NCBI GenBank assembly: GCA_002371825.1
Contig: DFHF01000060.1
Coordinates: forward strand, 1 to 64,000
Source: Ruminococcus flavefaciens
Lineage (GTDB): Bacteria; Bacillota; Clostridia; Oscillospirales; Ruminococcaceae
Direction of reading: 5' to 3'
DNA length: 64,000 bases
The stretch's first letter is position 1, and each line of letters begins with the position of its first letter. Below are positions 6,244 to 15,685 of the stretch, in pieces. The notes beneath the pieces were generated by a model. It did no database searches, was not told where the DNA came from, and worked only from the letters and a program-made list of their open reading frames with translations. The position numbers and the translations under genes are program-made.

Positions 6244-8874
6244 TCAGGACTTTGCTCTCTGAGCTGCCTTAACTGTCTCTACTATCGGTACTATTGCTGC
6301 AGCAATAAGTACTGCCCAGAGATAATTAAGTCCGGAAAGACTTGTCAGTGAGAAGATGCCTCTGAGTGCCGGTATGAACAGTATCAGTGCCATAAGGCAG
6401 AATGCTGCACATATTGAACCAATAAGAAGCTTGTTGTGTGACTTCATTGCAAATATAGACTCCTTAAGGCTTCTCATATTCCATGCATGAAGCATCTCGC
6501 ATACTGAAAGTGTTATGAATGCCATTGTTGTTCCGGCTGCTGCACAGGTCTGTGCGCCGATAACGTATGAAATAAGTGTAAGTGCTGCTATAACTGTACC
6601 CTGCCAGAGAAGATTTATGCCAAGTCCGTCTGAGAAGATGTGGGCATTGGCGCTTCTGGGCTTACGGGACATTATTCCCTGCTCGGCTGCTTCCATTCCA
6701 AGAGCTACTGCCGGGAAACAGTCAGTGATGAGGTTTATCCAGAGCAGGTGTACAGGTCCGAAGATTATGAATGAACCGCCTGTGAGCTTTCCAAGACCAA
6801 ATGTGGCAACAAGGATACACAGTACCTCACTGAGATTGCTTGAGAGAAGGAACTGTATTGCCTTGCGGATGTTGTCATATATACGTCTTCCCTCTTCAAC
6901 AGCTCCTACAATTGTTGCAAAGTTGTCGTCTGTAAGTACCATGTCTGCTACGTTCTTTGTAACGTCTGTTCCGGTGATACCCATTCCGACACCGATATCT
7001 GCACTCTTTATGGAAGGTGCATCGTTTACGCCGTCACCTGTCATAGCAGTGGTCATATTCTTCTTTCGCCATGCATTTACTATCCTTACCTTATGCTCAG
7101 GCTGAACACGGGCATATACACTGTAATCACCAACGTGCTCATCGAACTCAGCATCCGGTATCTTTGAGAGCTCTGCTCCGGTAAGAGCCTTCTGCCCCTC
7201 GCCAAGGATACCAAGCTCCTTTGCGATAGCTACGGCTGTATCTCTGTGGTCACCGGTTATCATTACGGGACGGATTCCTGCTGTGCGGCAGAGACCGATA
7301 GCATCCTTTACCTCAGGACGAACAGGGTCTATCATTCCTGTCATACCTATATAGATAAGGTCGTGCTCAAGGCTCTCGGGTGATATCTCATCGGGAAGCC
7401 TGTCGTACTCTCTGTATGCAGCAAGAAGAACTCTGAGCGCCTTGTCAGCCATTTCCTTGTTGCGGCGGAGTATTTCGGCTCTGTCAGAATCAGTCATAAG
7501 TCTTACATCGCCGTCTACAAGAATGTGTGTACACTGTCTGAGGACCTCATCAGGTGCGCCCTTTGTGTACTGTACATAGCCGTTGGCTGTCTCATGAACA
7601 GTAGACATCATCTTTCTCATTGAGTCAAAAGGTGCCTCTGCAACTCTGGGGGTCTCAGCCTCCATTGCGTACTTTTTAAGTCCGCATTTATTTGCATATG
7701 CCACAAGAGCAGCTTCTGTAGGCTCTCCGGCAACTGTATCATCTGAATTGAGAACTGCATCACAGCAGAGTCCCATTGCTCTTGCAAGGAGCATCTTGTT
7801 GTCAGTATTCTCCTGAACTACTGTCATCTTGTTCTGAGTGAGAGTACCTGTCTTATCGCTGCATATTACCTGAGCACAGCCCAGTGCTTCAACAGCTGTA
7901 AGTCGGCGGATGACCGCTCCCCTCTTGGACATATTCGTAACGCCAATGGAAAGAACAACTGTAACAACTGCGGCAAGTCCCTCAGGGATAGCTGCAACTG
8001 CAAGGCTGACTGATATCATGAAGGACTCAAGGAAGCCGGGAAGTGTTATCTTGCCATCGCTGACAAGCATTTTCACGATATTAAGCCCCAGGATAAAGAT
8101 ACATATCAAAAGTACAGCTATTGAAAGTATCTTACTGAGCTGGTTGAGGCTCTTCTGGAGAGGTGTTTCATCGTCCTCAGCATTTGCGATCGCTCCGGCG
8201 ATCTTACCCATCTCAGTTTTCATTCCTGTAGCAACTACTACTGCTTCAGCTCGGCCATATGCTATGCTGCTGCCCATATAGAGCATATTCTTTCTGTCGC
8301 CCAGCGGTACCTCTTCACCGCTCAGTACGTCGCTGTCCTTGTCACAGGGCACACTCTCTCCTGTAAGAGCGGATTCCTCAGCTTTAAGTGCTGCGGCTTC
8401 GATTATTCGGCAGTCTGCCGGAACATTGTCTCCGGCTTCAAGAGTTATCACATCGCCGGGGACAAGCTCAGAGGAATGTATCACTACAAGCTCTCCGGAG
8501 CGGTATACCTTGCTCTGCGCCGCACTCATGGCCTGAAGTGCCTCGATAGCGGATTCTGCTTTGTTCTCCTGATATACTCCAAGGACGGCATTTGCTATTA
8601 CAACAAAGAGGATAATGAACACATCAGCCTCCAGTTTGCCCTCGGAAATGATACCCGTTATTGCAGAGATGACTGCTGCTGCAAGAAGCACAAGTATCAT
8701 CGGGTTCTTGAACTGCTCTATGAACCTTGCCAGAAGTGTTGGCTTGGGCGGCTCGTCAAGCTTGTTCGCACCGTATTCATTCAGCCTTTTTGCGGCCTCC
8801 TCAGAGGTCAGTCCGGCTTTGGTGCTCTTTACTTCATCAAGCACCGCTTCCGTGGTTTCGAGATAATGTTTCAT
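6244..8874 (-). CDS. Cation-transporting P-type ATPase, Ca2+ type
   Basis: Membrane pump of 876 residues, the normal size for bacterial P2-type ATPases. The N-terminal cation_ATPase_N region (1-65) is followed by the TGES actuator motif (in LTGESVPCD) and the membrane motif PEGLAAVV. Next come the phosphorylation site D340 in SDKTGTLT, the nucleotide-binding KGAPDEV and the hinge TGDGVNDAP. The C-terminal transmembrane block contains WINLITDCFPAVALGME. The PEGL motif and the N-x-x-T-D motif of the sixth helix fit Ca2+ transport, as in SERCA/PMCA-like bacterial pumps, although Mn2+ or Na+/K+ relatives cannot be fully excluded. GGAGG precedes the ATG. It is monocistronic. No convincing promoter is visible in the 209 bp upstream. 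Confidence 0.92.
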   Translation of the reverse strand: MKHYLETTEAVLDEVKSTKAGLTSEEAAKRLNEYGANKLDEPPKPTLLARFIEQFKNPMILVLLAAAVISAITGIISEGKLEADVFIILFVVIANAVLGVYQENKAESAIEALQAMSAAQSKVYRSGELVVIHSSELVPGDVITLEAGDNVPADCRIIEAAALKAEESALTGESVPCDKDSDVLSGEEVPLGDRKNMLYMGSSIAYGRAEAVVVATGMKTEMGKIAGAIANAEDDETPLQKSLNQLSKILSIAVLLICIFILGLNIVKMLVSDGKITLPGFLESFMISVSLAVAAIPEGLAAVVTVVLSIGVTNMSKRGAVIRRLTAVEALGCAQVICSDKTGTLTQNKMTVVQENTDNKMLLARAMGLCCDAVLNSDDTVAGEPTEAALVAYANKCGLKKYAMEAETPRVAEAPFDSMRKMMSTVHETANGYVQYTKGAPDEVLRQCTHILVDGDVRLMTDSDRAEILRRNKEMADKALRVLLAAYREYDRLPDEISPESLEHDLIYIGMTGMIDPVRPEVKDAIGLCRTAGIRPVMITGDHRDTAVAIAKELGILGEGQKALTGAELSKIPDAEFDEHVGDYSVYARVQPEHKVRIVNAWRKKNMTTAMTGDGVNDAPSIKSADIGVGMGITGTDVTKNVADMVLTDDNFATIVGAVEEGRRIYDNIRKAIQFLLSSNLSEVLCILVATFGLGKLTGGSFIIFGPVHLLWINLITDCFPAVALGMEAAEQGIMSRKPRSANAHIFSDGLGINLLWQGTVIAALTLISYVIGAQTCAAAGTTMAFITLSVCEMLHAWNMRSLKESIFAMKSHNKLLIGSICAAFCLMALILFIPALRGIFSLTSLSGLNYLWAVLIAAAIVPIVETVKAAQRAKS

Positions 8875-9043
8875 TGATCATTCCTCCGGTAATGCATATC
8901 CCTTCCTGAATATGCAGATTCTGGTGTTTTATCACAATGTACTATGGTACGGGAACACAGTGTCAGATTGATGAAAATACTGTGACAGAATTGTGAAAAT
9001 AATAAATTTAACCTGGATTTTACAATATATCATCCGTGATACG

Positions 9044-9079
9044 AAAAAAAGGCCGCAGGAGCCTGTCCTGCGGCCTTTT
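9044..9079 (-). terminator. Terminator of the GH30 gene
   Basis: GGCCGCAGGA/TCCTGCGGCC stem with a minus-strand TTTTTTT tail directly after the stop codon. Confidence 0.9.
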
Positions 9080-9083
9080 GAAC

Positions 9084-11687
9084 TTATCCTAAGAGTATCT
9101 GCCTGAGAAGCACCATATCAAATCCGTTGACCCTGCCGTCACCATCAAGATCAGCTCGTCTGAACTGGTCTGCGGTAAACTTCTGATCTCCGAGAAGATA
9201 CTTCTGGATCAGCAGTGCATCGCCTATCTTTACATCGCCGTCGCCGTTGATATCTCCGGCCTTTTCGGCATCAGCAAGCTTCTCGCCGTATACTTCAAAT
9301 TCTGCTATATTACAGCAGTATACGTTATCCTTGTTGTATGGGTTCTGCGGTGCTCCGTCAGGTACTTCATAACGGATATACCTTGCTTTTGTATCACCGC
9401 TTAATGATGTCACATACTTCATTCCGTAATCCGGTTCGGAATCGATAGTGTATATCTCATTCCAGTTCTGTCCGTCCATGGATACCAGCACTCTTCCGTC
9501 AGCCATACGGTACTCGTATCCCTTTCTTGCACAGTAGCCAATTGCCTGAATGTCATAAATTCCGCCCAGATCAGCCTGTATCCAGCCTGCTCCTACACCG
9601 TCAAAATAAGTATCTGTCCTGCCGTCAAAGGCCTTCTCATAGTTCACGGACTCTGTATCCTTCCAGGAATTGCTTCCGCTGGTTGAGACCGGAACGATGC
9701 GGTCAAACTGATCCTTGACCGAGGGCTGGCCGAAGAGCTGTATCTCAGCTATATTGCAGCAGTAGAAGCTGTCTTTGTTGTACTCATTCGAGGGAGTTCC
9801 ATCAGGCACTGAATAGCGGACATAACGTGCGGTAGATGTGCCGCTGAGTCCGGTAACATAGTGCATACCGTATGAGGGCTTATCCTTGACTGTATATGCT
9901 GTGCTCCAGTTCTTTCCGTCCTCGGAAAACTGAAACATACCGTCTGTCATACGATACTCATAACCGTTTCTCGGGCAGAAGCCTATGCCTTCAATGTCAT
10001 AAAGCTGTCCCAGATCGACCTGTACCCAGCCGTTGCTGACACCGTCAAAGAATGTGGAGCTGCTGCCGTCAAATGCCTTGTTATAGCTTGTTGAGCTGTC
10101 GCTCTTCCATGAGTCGGTACCTGTTATCACAGCCTTGGAAAGGTCTATCTTGTTTTCAAGAGCCTTGCTGCCCTTGACTCCGTCTATTATAAATGTAGTA
10201 ACTGAGTTTGCTGCAAGTGAAACATTGAGCGTCTTTCCTGAGATAGCTGCATTGCCCACATCCTTCCAGCTTTCAGTCTTGCTGGTCCTTATCACCTGAG
10301 CAGATGAACCTACTGATGAGAATGCTTTAAGGTCATATGTTCTGTCGGATGAGCTTCCTGATGTATTGTATGCTACAATGACAAGTCTTCCGTTCTTTTC
10401 ATCAAAGGCTGCCATTGAGTTGTCGGATACCTTGAGCATTGTCATTCCGGGACGGATATATCTGGTATACTGTCCCATTGCATAGTATTTCTTTGTGAGG
10501 ATTATATCGTTCTTATCATGGTCTGCAACTGCAAGTCCCCAGAAGCCGCCGTTGGTATTGACCATTCCCTTATCCTTCTTGCCGTTATATCCAACGGAGG
10601 ATATGTGATTGTCGATGACCTGCCAGAGTATCCATGCAGAGCTGTTCAGGCCGTTGCAGTCTGTTGCTATACGCTCAGCAAGCCACAGTGCAGAGCTCAT
10701 TTCTCCTGCATTTGAACCGGCTGTACCGCTTCCGTCCACCTCACTCATCCAGAGGTTCTTTCCGGCTGACATTGCCAGCTCCTTCAGCTCAGAACGCCTG
10801 CTGCCGCCGTATGTATGAGTATCGATCCTTCCGACTGCATTCTTTGCCGCCTGAGAGAGCTTCTTGTATGAGTCTATCTGTACATCTATAGATGTCTCAT
10901 CAGTACCGCTGATGATAACGTCGCTCATGCCTCTCTTTGCCATAGACTTCTGAAGCTCAGTTATGATAAGACTTTCGGAGTTGCCCTGGTCAAAGTGACA
11001 GCCCTCCTGCTTTGCACTGTATGCTCCCCAGAAGTTGGTGTAGGGCTCGTTGACCGGCTCAACGCTCTGTATGTCAATGCCCCAGTCATGCTGGTAGTGA
11101 TAGCAGACCTCAGCAAGGTACTCTGCAAAATCATCGTAATAATCGTCCTTGAGGTTGTTCTGGCCGGCATTGGTATTTCCGGTGCTGCATCCGCTCTTTG
11201 TCATATAGTAAGGCGGTGAGTTCGAGAACATCTCAACTATCATATCATCTCCGGCAGCCGCTATTGCTCTTTTCAGCACGTTGCGCTGATTATAGTCGGC
11301 TGTCCAGTCGTATGTGACCTGTCCGTTGTTATATTTTGTGTATCCGGGCATATTGGAATCGGTTCGTGTGATGTGATCGTGAGAGGGATCATCACCGCCG
11401 CCGATATTGAATCTGGCTATGTTCATACGCAGTCCGTCGTCTCCGAAAAATATATCCGCAGACTTCTGGGCAAGTATGTCTGAATATCCCACTCGGTTTG
11501 CCCACCAGCAGAGGGATGTTCCCCAACCTTCAAATATACCGTCGTTTATCTCGTACCTGTCAAGGGGAGATATGACTACGGCAGAGGCTGCATATGCTTC
11601 CTGCTTCTCAGCCGGGACAAGTACTCCCCCAGTCAGTACCACTCCGGCCGCTGCTATGACCGATGTCAGTTTTCTGATGATCTTCAT
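9084..11687 (-). CDS. Secreted GH30-family glycoside hydrolase with two F5/8C domains and a dockerin
   Basis: Extracellular enzyme of 867 residues: signal peptide 1-33 (cleavage near AYAASA), GH30 barrel plus beta side domain about 38-503, two F5/8 type C (CBM32-like) domains about 511-653 and 659-801, and a type I dockerin 809-867 with two DxNxDG-type repeats (DINGDGDVK, DLDGDGRVN). The acid/base is E214 in PVNEPY, the nucleophile E316 in WMSEVDGSG. The N-terminal GWGTSLCWWAN and NIGGGDDPSHDHI resemble the endo-beta-1,6-galactanase subfamily (GH30_5), so an arabinogalactan side-chain target is the best guess. Subfamily and substrate are inference. The two discoidin domains are close copies, both with the pattern YNKDxxYCCNIAE. 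The dockerin should tether it to a cohesin on the cell. Its mRNA has a leader of about 190 nt with nested helices. Confidence 0.93.
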   Translation of the reverse strand: MKIIRKLTSVIAAAGVVLTGGVLVPAEKQEAYAASAVVISPLDRYEINDGIFEGWGTSLCWWANRVGYSDILAQKSADIFFGDDGLRMNIARFNIGGGDDPSHDHITRTDSNMPGYTKYNNGQVTYDWTADYNQRNVLKRAIAAAGDDMIVEMFSNSPPYYMTKSGCSTGNTNAGQNNLKDDYYDDFAEYLAEVCYHYQHDWGIDIQSVEPVNEPYTNFWGAYSAKQEGCHFDQGNSESLIITELQKSMAKRGMSDVIISGTDETSIDVQIDSYKKLSQAAKNAVGRIDTHTYGGSRRSELKELAMSAGKNLWMSEVDGSGTAGSNAGEMSSALWLAERIATDCNGLNSSAWILWQVIDNHISSVGYNGKKDKGMVNTNGGFWGLAVADHDKNDIILTKKYYAMGQYTRYIRPGMTMLKVSDNSMAAFDEKNGRLVIVAYNTSGSSSDRTYDLKAFSSVGSSAQVIRTSKTESWKDVGNAAISGKTLNVSLAANSVTTFIIDGVKGSKALENKIDLSKAVITGTDSWKSDSSTSYNKAFDGSSSTFFDGVSNGWVQVDLGQLYDIEGIGFCPRNGYEYRMTDGMFQFSEDGKNWSTAYTVKDKPSYGMHYVTGLSGTSTARYVRYSVPDGTPSNEYNKDSFYCCNIAEIQLFGQPSVKDQFDRIVPVSTSGSNSWKDTESVNYEKAFDGRTDTYFDGVGAGWIQADLGGIYDIQAIGYCARKGYEYRMADGRVLVSMDGQNWNEIYTIDSEPDYGMKYVTSLSGDTKARYIRYEVPDGAPQNPYNKDNVYCCNIAEFEVYGEKLADAEKAGDINGDGDVKIGDALLIQKYLLGDQKFTADQFRRADLDGDGRVNGFDMVLLRQILLG

Positions 11688-11751
11688 AATATCAACTCCA
11701 AATTTTAATATTTCCCCCCTGATTTTTAAGCCTGCTGTTTCAGGCTCAATG

Positions 11752-11871
11752 TTGATGGATCAGCCTTTTTCATGTCAGAAATGTTATTCAGCATAGCCTA
11801 AAAAGCCCGCTGCACAACTGTTTTTTTCACTTCTGACTGTCCACGAACTCCATTCTCCGGCCGCCCATCAA
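11752..11871 (-). promoter_or_regulatory. Structured 5' leader of the GH30 gene
   Basis: In the minus-strand transcript three nested helices can form: TTGATGG/CCATCAA (11865-11871 with 11752-11758), GTCAGAA/TTCTGAC (11831-11837... with 11774-11780 on the plus strand numbering) and GCAG/CTGC-type pairs inside (11809-11812 with 11789-11792). The outer helix begins within a few bases of the predicted transcription start. A further AGCCTG/CAGGCT hairpin (11729-11746) lies before the ribosome binding site. No known riboswitch class was recognised. Confidence 0.45.
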
Positions 11872-11882
11872 TAACTAATTTG

Positions 11883-11912
11883 ATTTTATCACAATTTATC
11901 TACATTTGTCAA
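11883..11912 (-). promoter_or_regulatory. Promoter of the GH30 gene
   Basis: Minus-strand TTGACA (11907-11912), 18-bp spacer, TAAAAT (11883-11888). It lies back to back with the promoter of the SDR gene, only 18 bp away. Confidence 0.75.
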
Positions 11913-11930
11913 TAGCTTTCCCAAAAAATA

Positions 11931-11959
11931 TTGACGTATCAAGATTTTTATTGTATAAT
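11931..11959 (+). promoter_or_regulatory. Promoter of the SDR/alcohol dehydrogenase operon
   Basis: TTGACG (11931-11936), 17-bp spacer, TATAAT (11954-11959). Confidence 0.85.
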
Positions 11960-11994
11960 AAAGACAACTTCTAAAAACAGAAAGAGGTGTGTTA

Positions 11995-13014
11995 ATGAAA
12001 GTTCTTTTTATCGGCGGTACCGGCACTATAAGTATGGCCATAACCCGTCTGCTTGCTCAGCAGGGACATGAGCTGTTTCTCCTGAACAGAGGCAGCAGAG
12101 CTGATGAGCTCCCTGAAAATGTCACCGTCCTGAAAGCGGATATCAATGATGAGGCAGAAATAAATAAACTCATCGACGATATGTCCTTCGACGCTGTGGG
12201 AGAGTTCATTGGCTTCGTACCTTCTCAGGTCGAAAGAGATATCCGGCTCTTCAGGGGCAGAACAAAGCAGTACATCTATATCAGCTCTGCTTCTGCCTAT
12301 CAGAAGCCGCTGTCAGACTGCGTGATAACTGAGAGTACTCCTGCTGCAAACCCGTTCTGGCAGTACTCCCGTGACAAGATCGCCTGCGAGGAGCTCCTTA
12401 TGAAGGAATACCGGGAAAACGGATTCCCGGTAACTATCGTCAGACCCAGCCATACCTACGATGAGCGCTCAGTTCCTCTGGGTGTTCACGGCCATAACGG
12501 CAGCTGGCAGGTACTTAAGCGTATCATTGAAGGGAAAAAGGTCATAATCCACGGCGACGGCACTTCGCTCTGGACTATAACCCATAATTCCGATTTTGCA
12601 AAGGGGTATGCCGGCCTTGTGGGAAATATCCACGCTATCGGCCAGACCTATCATATCACATCCGATGAAACTGTGACCTGGAATCAGATCTACAGCATTA
12701 TCGCAGACGCTCTCGGCAAAGAACTGAAAGCCTGCCATGTATCATCGGAATTCCTTGCCGCTGTCAGCGATCTGGATCTTGAGGGGAGCCTTATCGGTGA
12801 CAAGGCAAATTCAGTGATATTCGACAACAGAAAACTCAAAAGAGCTGTGCCCGGATTTACTGCCGAAGTCCGTGCGGATCAGGGCATAAGACAGACTATC
12901 GCTCACATCCTTGCTCATCCGGAATTGCAGACAGAGGACCCGGAGTTCGACAGATGGTGCGATAAGGTGATCGAAACATTGGAAAAAGCTAAGGAGGTAA
13001 TCATCAATGGATAA
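11995..13014 (+). CDS. NAD-dependent epimerase/dehydratase (extended SDR family)
   Basis: Cytoplasmic Rossmann-fold enzyme, 339 residues. The N-terminal dinucleotide motif is GGTGTIS (about 7-13) directly after the first strand KVLFI. A YISSASAYQ stretch holds the catalytic Ser, and the catalytic Tyr-x-x-x-Lys appears as YSRDK in FWQYSRDKIACEE. The C-terminal half carries the substrate-binding region typical of nucleotide-sugar epimerases and of CSP41-like reductases. The ATG at 11995 follows AAAGAGGTG with good spacing; the GTG two codons earlier would overlap that site. It overlaps the next gene by 8 bp, so the two are translated together. The sugar or other substrate is not evident, and a ribonucleoprotein-like role as in CSP41 is possible. 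Confidence 0.85.
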   Translation: MKVLFIGGTGTISMAITRLLAQQGHELFLLNRGSRADELPENVTVLKADINDEAEINKLIDDMSFDAVGEFIGFVPSQVERDIRLFRGRTKQYIYISSASAYQKPLSDCVITESTPAANPFWQYSRDKIACEELLMKEYRENGFPVTIVRPSHTYDERSVPLGVHGHNGSWQVLKRIIEGKKVIIHGDGTSLWTITHNSDFAKGYAGLVGNIHAIGQTYHITSDETVTWNQIYSIIADALGKELKACHVSSEFLAAVSDLDLEGSLIGDKANSVIFDNRKLKRAVPGFTAEVRADQGIRQTIAHILAHPELQTEDPEFDRWCDKVIETLEKAKEVIING

Positions 13015-14188
13015 TTTTCAGTTCTGGAGTCCTACAGAATTCGTTTTCGGAAGAGATACAGAGGATCAGGCAGGCAAATATGTAAAAAAACACGGCGGCA
13101 CTAAGGTGCTCATCCACTATGGCGGCGGCTCTGCTGTAAAGAGCGGCCTTCTCGACAGGGTTAAGAACTCACTTACTGCCAGCGGTATCCCATATGAGAT
13201 ACTCGGCGGTGTAAAGCCAAATCCCCGTGATACTCTCGTATATGAAGGTATCGACATCTGCCGTAAAAACGGTATCGATTTCATACTTTCAGTGGGCGGA
13301 GGCTCAGTAATAGATTCTTCAAAGGCTATCGCTCTCGGAGTCCCGTATGACGGCGATTTCTGGGACTTTTTCGCAGGTGTAGCCTCCCCTGAAAAAGCTC
13401 TCCCTGTTGCTACGGTACTCACTATCGCTGCCGCAGGAAGCGAGGGCTCGGGAGACAGCGTCATCACAAGAGAGGACGGCGGCCTGAAACGTGGCTTCGG
13501 AAGCGATCTCATCCGCCCGAAATTCTCTATTATGGACCCGCAGCTCACCTGCTCCCTGCCGCCGTATCAGACGGCCTGCGGAGCTACCGACATTATGGCT
13601 CATGTATTCGAGAGATACTTCACAAATACCACAGAGGTAGAGGTGACCGACAGACTCTGTGAGGCTGTTCTCCTTACTATGATAAAAGAAACTCCCCGTG
13701 TTATAGCTGACCCGGACAACTATCAGGCCCGTGCTAATATAATGTGGGCAGGCACTGTCGCTCATAACGGTATTGTCGGTGTCGGAAGAACTCAGGACTG
13801 GAACAGCCACGGTATAGAGCATGAGCTCTCCGCTCTCTATGACTGCGCTCACGGTGCAGGTCTGGCTGTTATCATGCCTGCATGGATGGAGTTCGTATAC
13901 AAGCATAATGTTATGCGCTTCGCTCAGGTCGCAGTCAGAGTATGGGGATGTCCTATGGACTACGAAAACCCGGAAAATACCGCTCTGGAAGGTATTCTCT
14001 GCTTCAGGCACTTCCTCCGCAGCATCGGTATGCCTATCAATTTCGCTGAGCTTGGTGCCCATGAAGAGGATATCCCGGCATTTGTGGATAAATTCGGGAT
14101 CGGCTCAGGAAAGACCGGCGGATTCGTTCCGCTGTCTGCAGAGGACGTGGCTTCTATCTACCGTCTTGCTGCAAGGGCTGAAATCTGA
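13007..14188 (+). CDS. Iron-containing alcohol dehydrogenase (BdhA/YqhD-like)
   Basis: NAD(P)H-dependent oxidoreductase reducing aldehydes to alcohols, 393 residues, the usual length for the butanol dehydrogenase branch. The nucleotide-binding GGGS is seen in SVGGGSVIDSSKAIA (about 97-111). Metal-binding residues are expected in the all-helical C-terminal half, where GIVGVGRTQDWNSHGIEHELSA splits into GVGRTQDW and NSHGIEHE, and DCAHGAGLAV is visible (His residues 262-288 region). This pattern matches YqhD/BdhA. Its ribosome binding site AAGGAGG lies inside the end of the preceding SDR gene. Together they suggest a short reductive pathway or redox balancing in fermentation. The natural substrate is not determined by sequence. 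Confidence 0.92.
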   Translation: MDNFQFWSPTEFVFGRDTEDQAGKYVKKHGGTKVLIHYGGGSAVKSGLLDRVKNSLTASGIPYEILGGVKPNPRDTLVYEGIDICRKNGIDFILSVGGGSVIDSSKAIALGVPYDGDFWDFFAGVASPEKALPVATVLTIAAAGSEGSGDSVITREDGGLKRGFGSDLIRPKFSIMDPQLTCSLPPYQTACGATDIMAHVFERYFTNTTEVEVTDRLCEAVLLTMIKETPRVIADPDNYQARANIMWAGTVAHNGIVGVGRTQDWNSHGIEHELSALYDCAHGAGLAVIMPAWMEFVYKHNVMRFAQVAVRVWGCPMDYENPENTALEGILCFRHFLRSIGMPINFAELGAHEEDIPAFVDKFGIGSGKTGGFVPLSAEDVASIYRLAARAEI

Positions 14189-14193
14189 TATCG

Positions 14194-14226
14194 TCTCCGC
14201 TCCTGCAAAGGAGCGGAGCTTTTTTG
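14194..14226 (+). terminator. Terminator of the SDR/ADH operon
   Basis: CTCCGCTCC/GGAGCGGAG hairpin followed by CTTTTTTG, 6 bp after the stop codon. Confidence 0.87.
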
Positions 14227-14236
14227 TCCTATCCTG

Positions 14237-14265
14237 TTGTTTTATCCTACAGATTATTGTATAAT
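14237..14265 (+). promoter_or_regulatory. Promoter of the MATE-sbcD-sbcC operon
   Basis: TTGTTT (14237-14242), 17-bp spacer, TATAAT (14260-14265). Confidence 0.75.
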
Positions 14266-14317
14266 ATATCTGACGCTGCTTGTCAGCTATCTTAGAATAT
14301 GGAGTTGTTCTTTCATA

Positions 14318-15685
14318 ATGCATCCGGATAAAAAACTGTATAAAAAACTCTTCGGTATTGTTGCTCCTATCGCTTTTCAGTACCTTATGGCGTCGCTTGT
14401 ATCAGCAAGTGATGCCTTCATGCTGGGATTTCTCGATCAGGACTCTCTTGCCGCCTCCTCTCTCGCCGGACAGACTGCCTTTGTATTCAGCCTTTTCTTC
14501 GGCGCTTTCGTCTTCGGACTGACCGTCCTCGCCGCTCAGTACTGGGGCAAGGGCGATAAGGCTACCGCCGGTGAGGTACTTGCGGTGACCATGAGGTACT
14601 CCCTTATTGTGAGCACAGTTTTCACCCTCGCTGCTGCTCTTTTTCCTGAGGCACTGATGAGACTTTTTACCTCTGACAGCAAGCTCATCAGCGCAGGTGC
14701 CGAATACCTCCGCATGGTCTCGCTCTCCTATCTGCTTACCGGATTCACACAGGTCTATTTCGGCATGATGAAGGTCTGTGACAGGGCAAAGCTGAGCTCC
14801 CTTATAGGCTCACTCTCAGTGGTGCTCAATATCATCCTGAATGCCTGCCTTATCTTCGGACTTGCCTTCTTCCCGAAAATGGGCATATCCGGAGCTGCTC
14901 TCGCTACGGTTCTTGCAAGAGCCTTTGAAACGGTCTGCGTCATCATTGCGGTAATGAAGAAAAAATGCCCTCCCCTCGACCTGAAACTCGTGTTCCGCAC
15001 AGGCAATAAGCTTATCCACAGAGATTACTGGAAATATACCCTCCCCATACTCATAAATCAGATAGGCTGGGGCGGCGGAGTTACTATGTACTCTGTGATA
15101 ATGGGACATCTTGGCTCTGACGCTACTGCTGCAAATTCCATTGCAAGCATTGTCAGAAGCATGATAGCAAGCCTGTGCTGGGGCATAGCCTCAGGAGTCG
15201 GCATAATCATCGGCGGTATGCTGGGCAGGGATGAATTTGAAAAGGCTAAAAAAGCCGGCGGCAGTTTCGTGCGCTTCTCTCTGGTCATAGGTGCCGCATC
15301 AGGACTGGTCATACTTGCTGTTACTCCTCTGGTGCTGAGAACTATTTCACTGGAGGAACAGGCTCAGCATTACCTGAAGTACATGATGTTCATGGCAGCT
15401 TACTATATAATAGGCAATTCACTCAATTCCACTGTCATCACCGGCATCTTCCCTGCCGGCGGTGATACAAGGTTCGGTATGGTATGCGATGTTATTACTC
15501 TGTGGTGCGTGGTGGTACCTATGGGACTGGCCGGAGCTTTTCTGCTGAAGCTGCCTGTGCTCGCTGTGGCTTTTATCCTCACTCTGGATGAATTCGTCAA
15601 GATACCTGCTGTTTACAGACACTATATGAAATACAAATGGGTGAGGAACATCACCCTGCCATCTATGGAAGGAGGCAATAAATGA
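14318..15685 (+). CDS. MATE family multidrug/cation antiporter
   Basis: Inner-membrane exporter of 455 residues with about twelve hydrophobic segments in two similar halves, the standard MATE architecture. The first helix begins LFGIVAPIAFQYLMASLVSASD and includes the typical A-D-x-F-M-L-G-F pattern (SDAFMLGFLD); the polar linker between halves is near residue 215. MATE pumps use H+ or Na+ gradients to expel drugs or metabolites. The ATG at 14318 has GGAG 13 bp upstream, rather far; a start at 14237 would lie within the promoter and is rejected. The stop overlaps the sbcD start (ATGA, 15682-15685), so this transporter is translationally coupled to a DNA repair complex, an unusual pairing. The transported compound is unknown. 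Confidence 0.9.
   Translation: MHPDKKLYKKLFGIVAPIAFQYLMASLVSASDAFMLGFLDQDSLAASSLAGQTAFVFSLFFGAFVFGLTVLAAQYWGKGDKATAGEVLAVTMRYSLIVSTVFTLAAALFPEALMRLFTSDSKLISAGAEYLRMVSLSYLLTGFTQVYFGMMKVCDRAKLSSLIGSLSVVLNIILNACLIFGLAFFPKMGISGAALATVLARAFETVCVIIAVMKKKCPPLDLKLVFRTGNKLIHRDYWKYTLPILINQIGWGGGVTMYSVIMGHLGSDATAANSIASIVRSMIASLCWGIASGVGIIIGGMLGRDEFEKAKKAGGSFVRFSLVIGAASGLVILAVTPLVLRTISLEEQAQHYLKYMMFMAAYYIIGNSLNSTVITGIFPAGGDTRFGMVCDVITLWCVVVPMGLAGAFLLKLPVLAVAFILTLDEFVKIPAVYRHYMKYKWVRNITLPSMEGGNK

Noticed and set aside
8875..9043. Promoter of the P-type ATPase
   Set aside because: Only weak -10-like GATAAAAC with no matching -35 box was seen.
13319..14062. Long minus-strand open frame of 247 codons
   Set aside because: It lies wholly opposite the well-supported alcohol dehydrogenase and has no ribosome binding site or motif.
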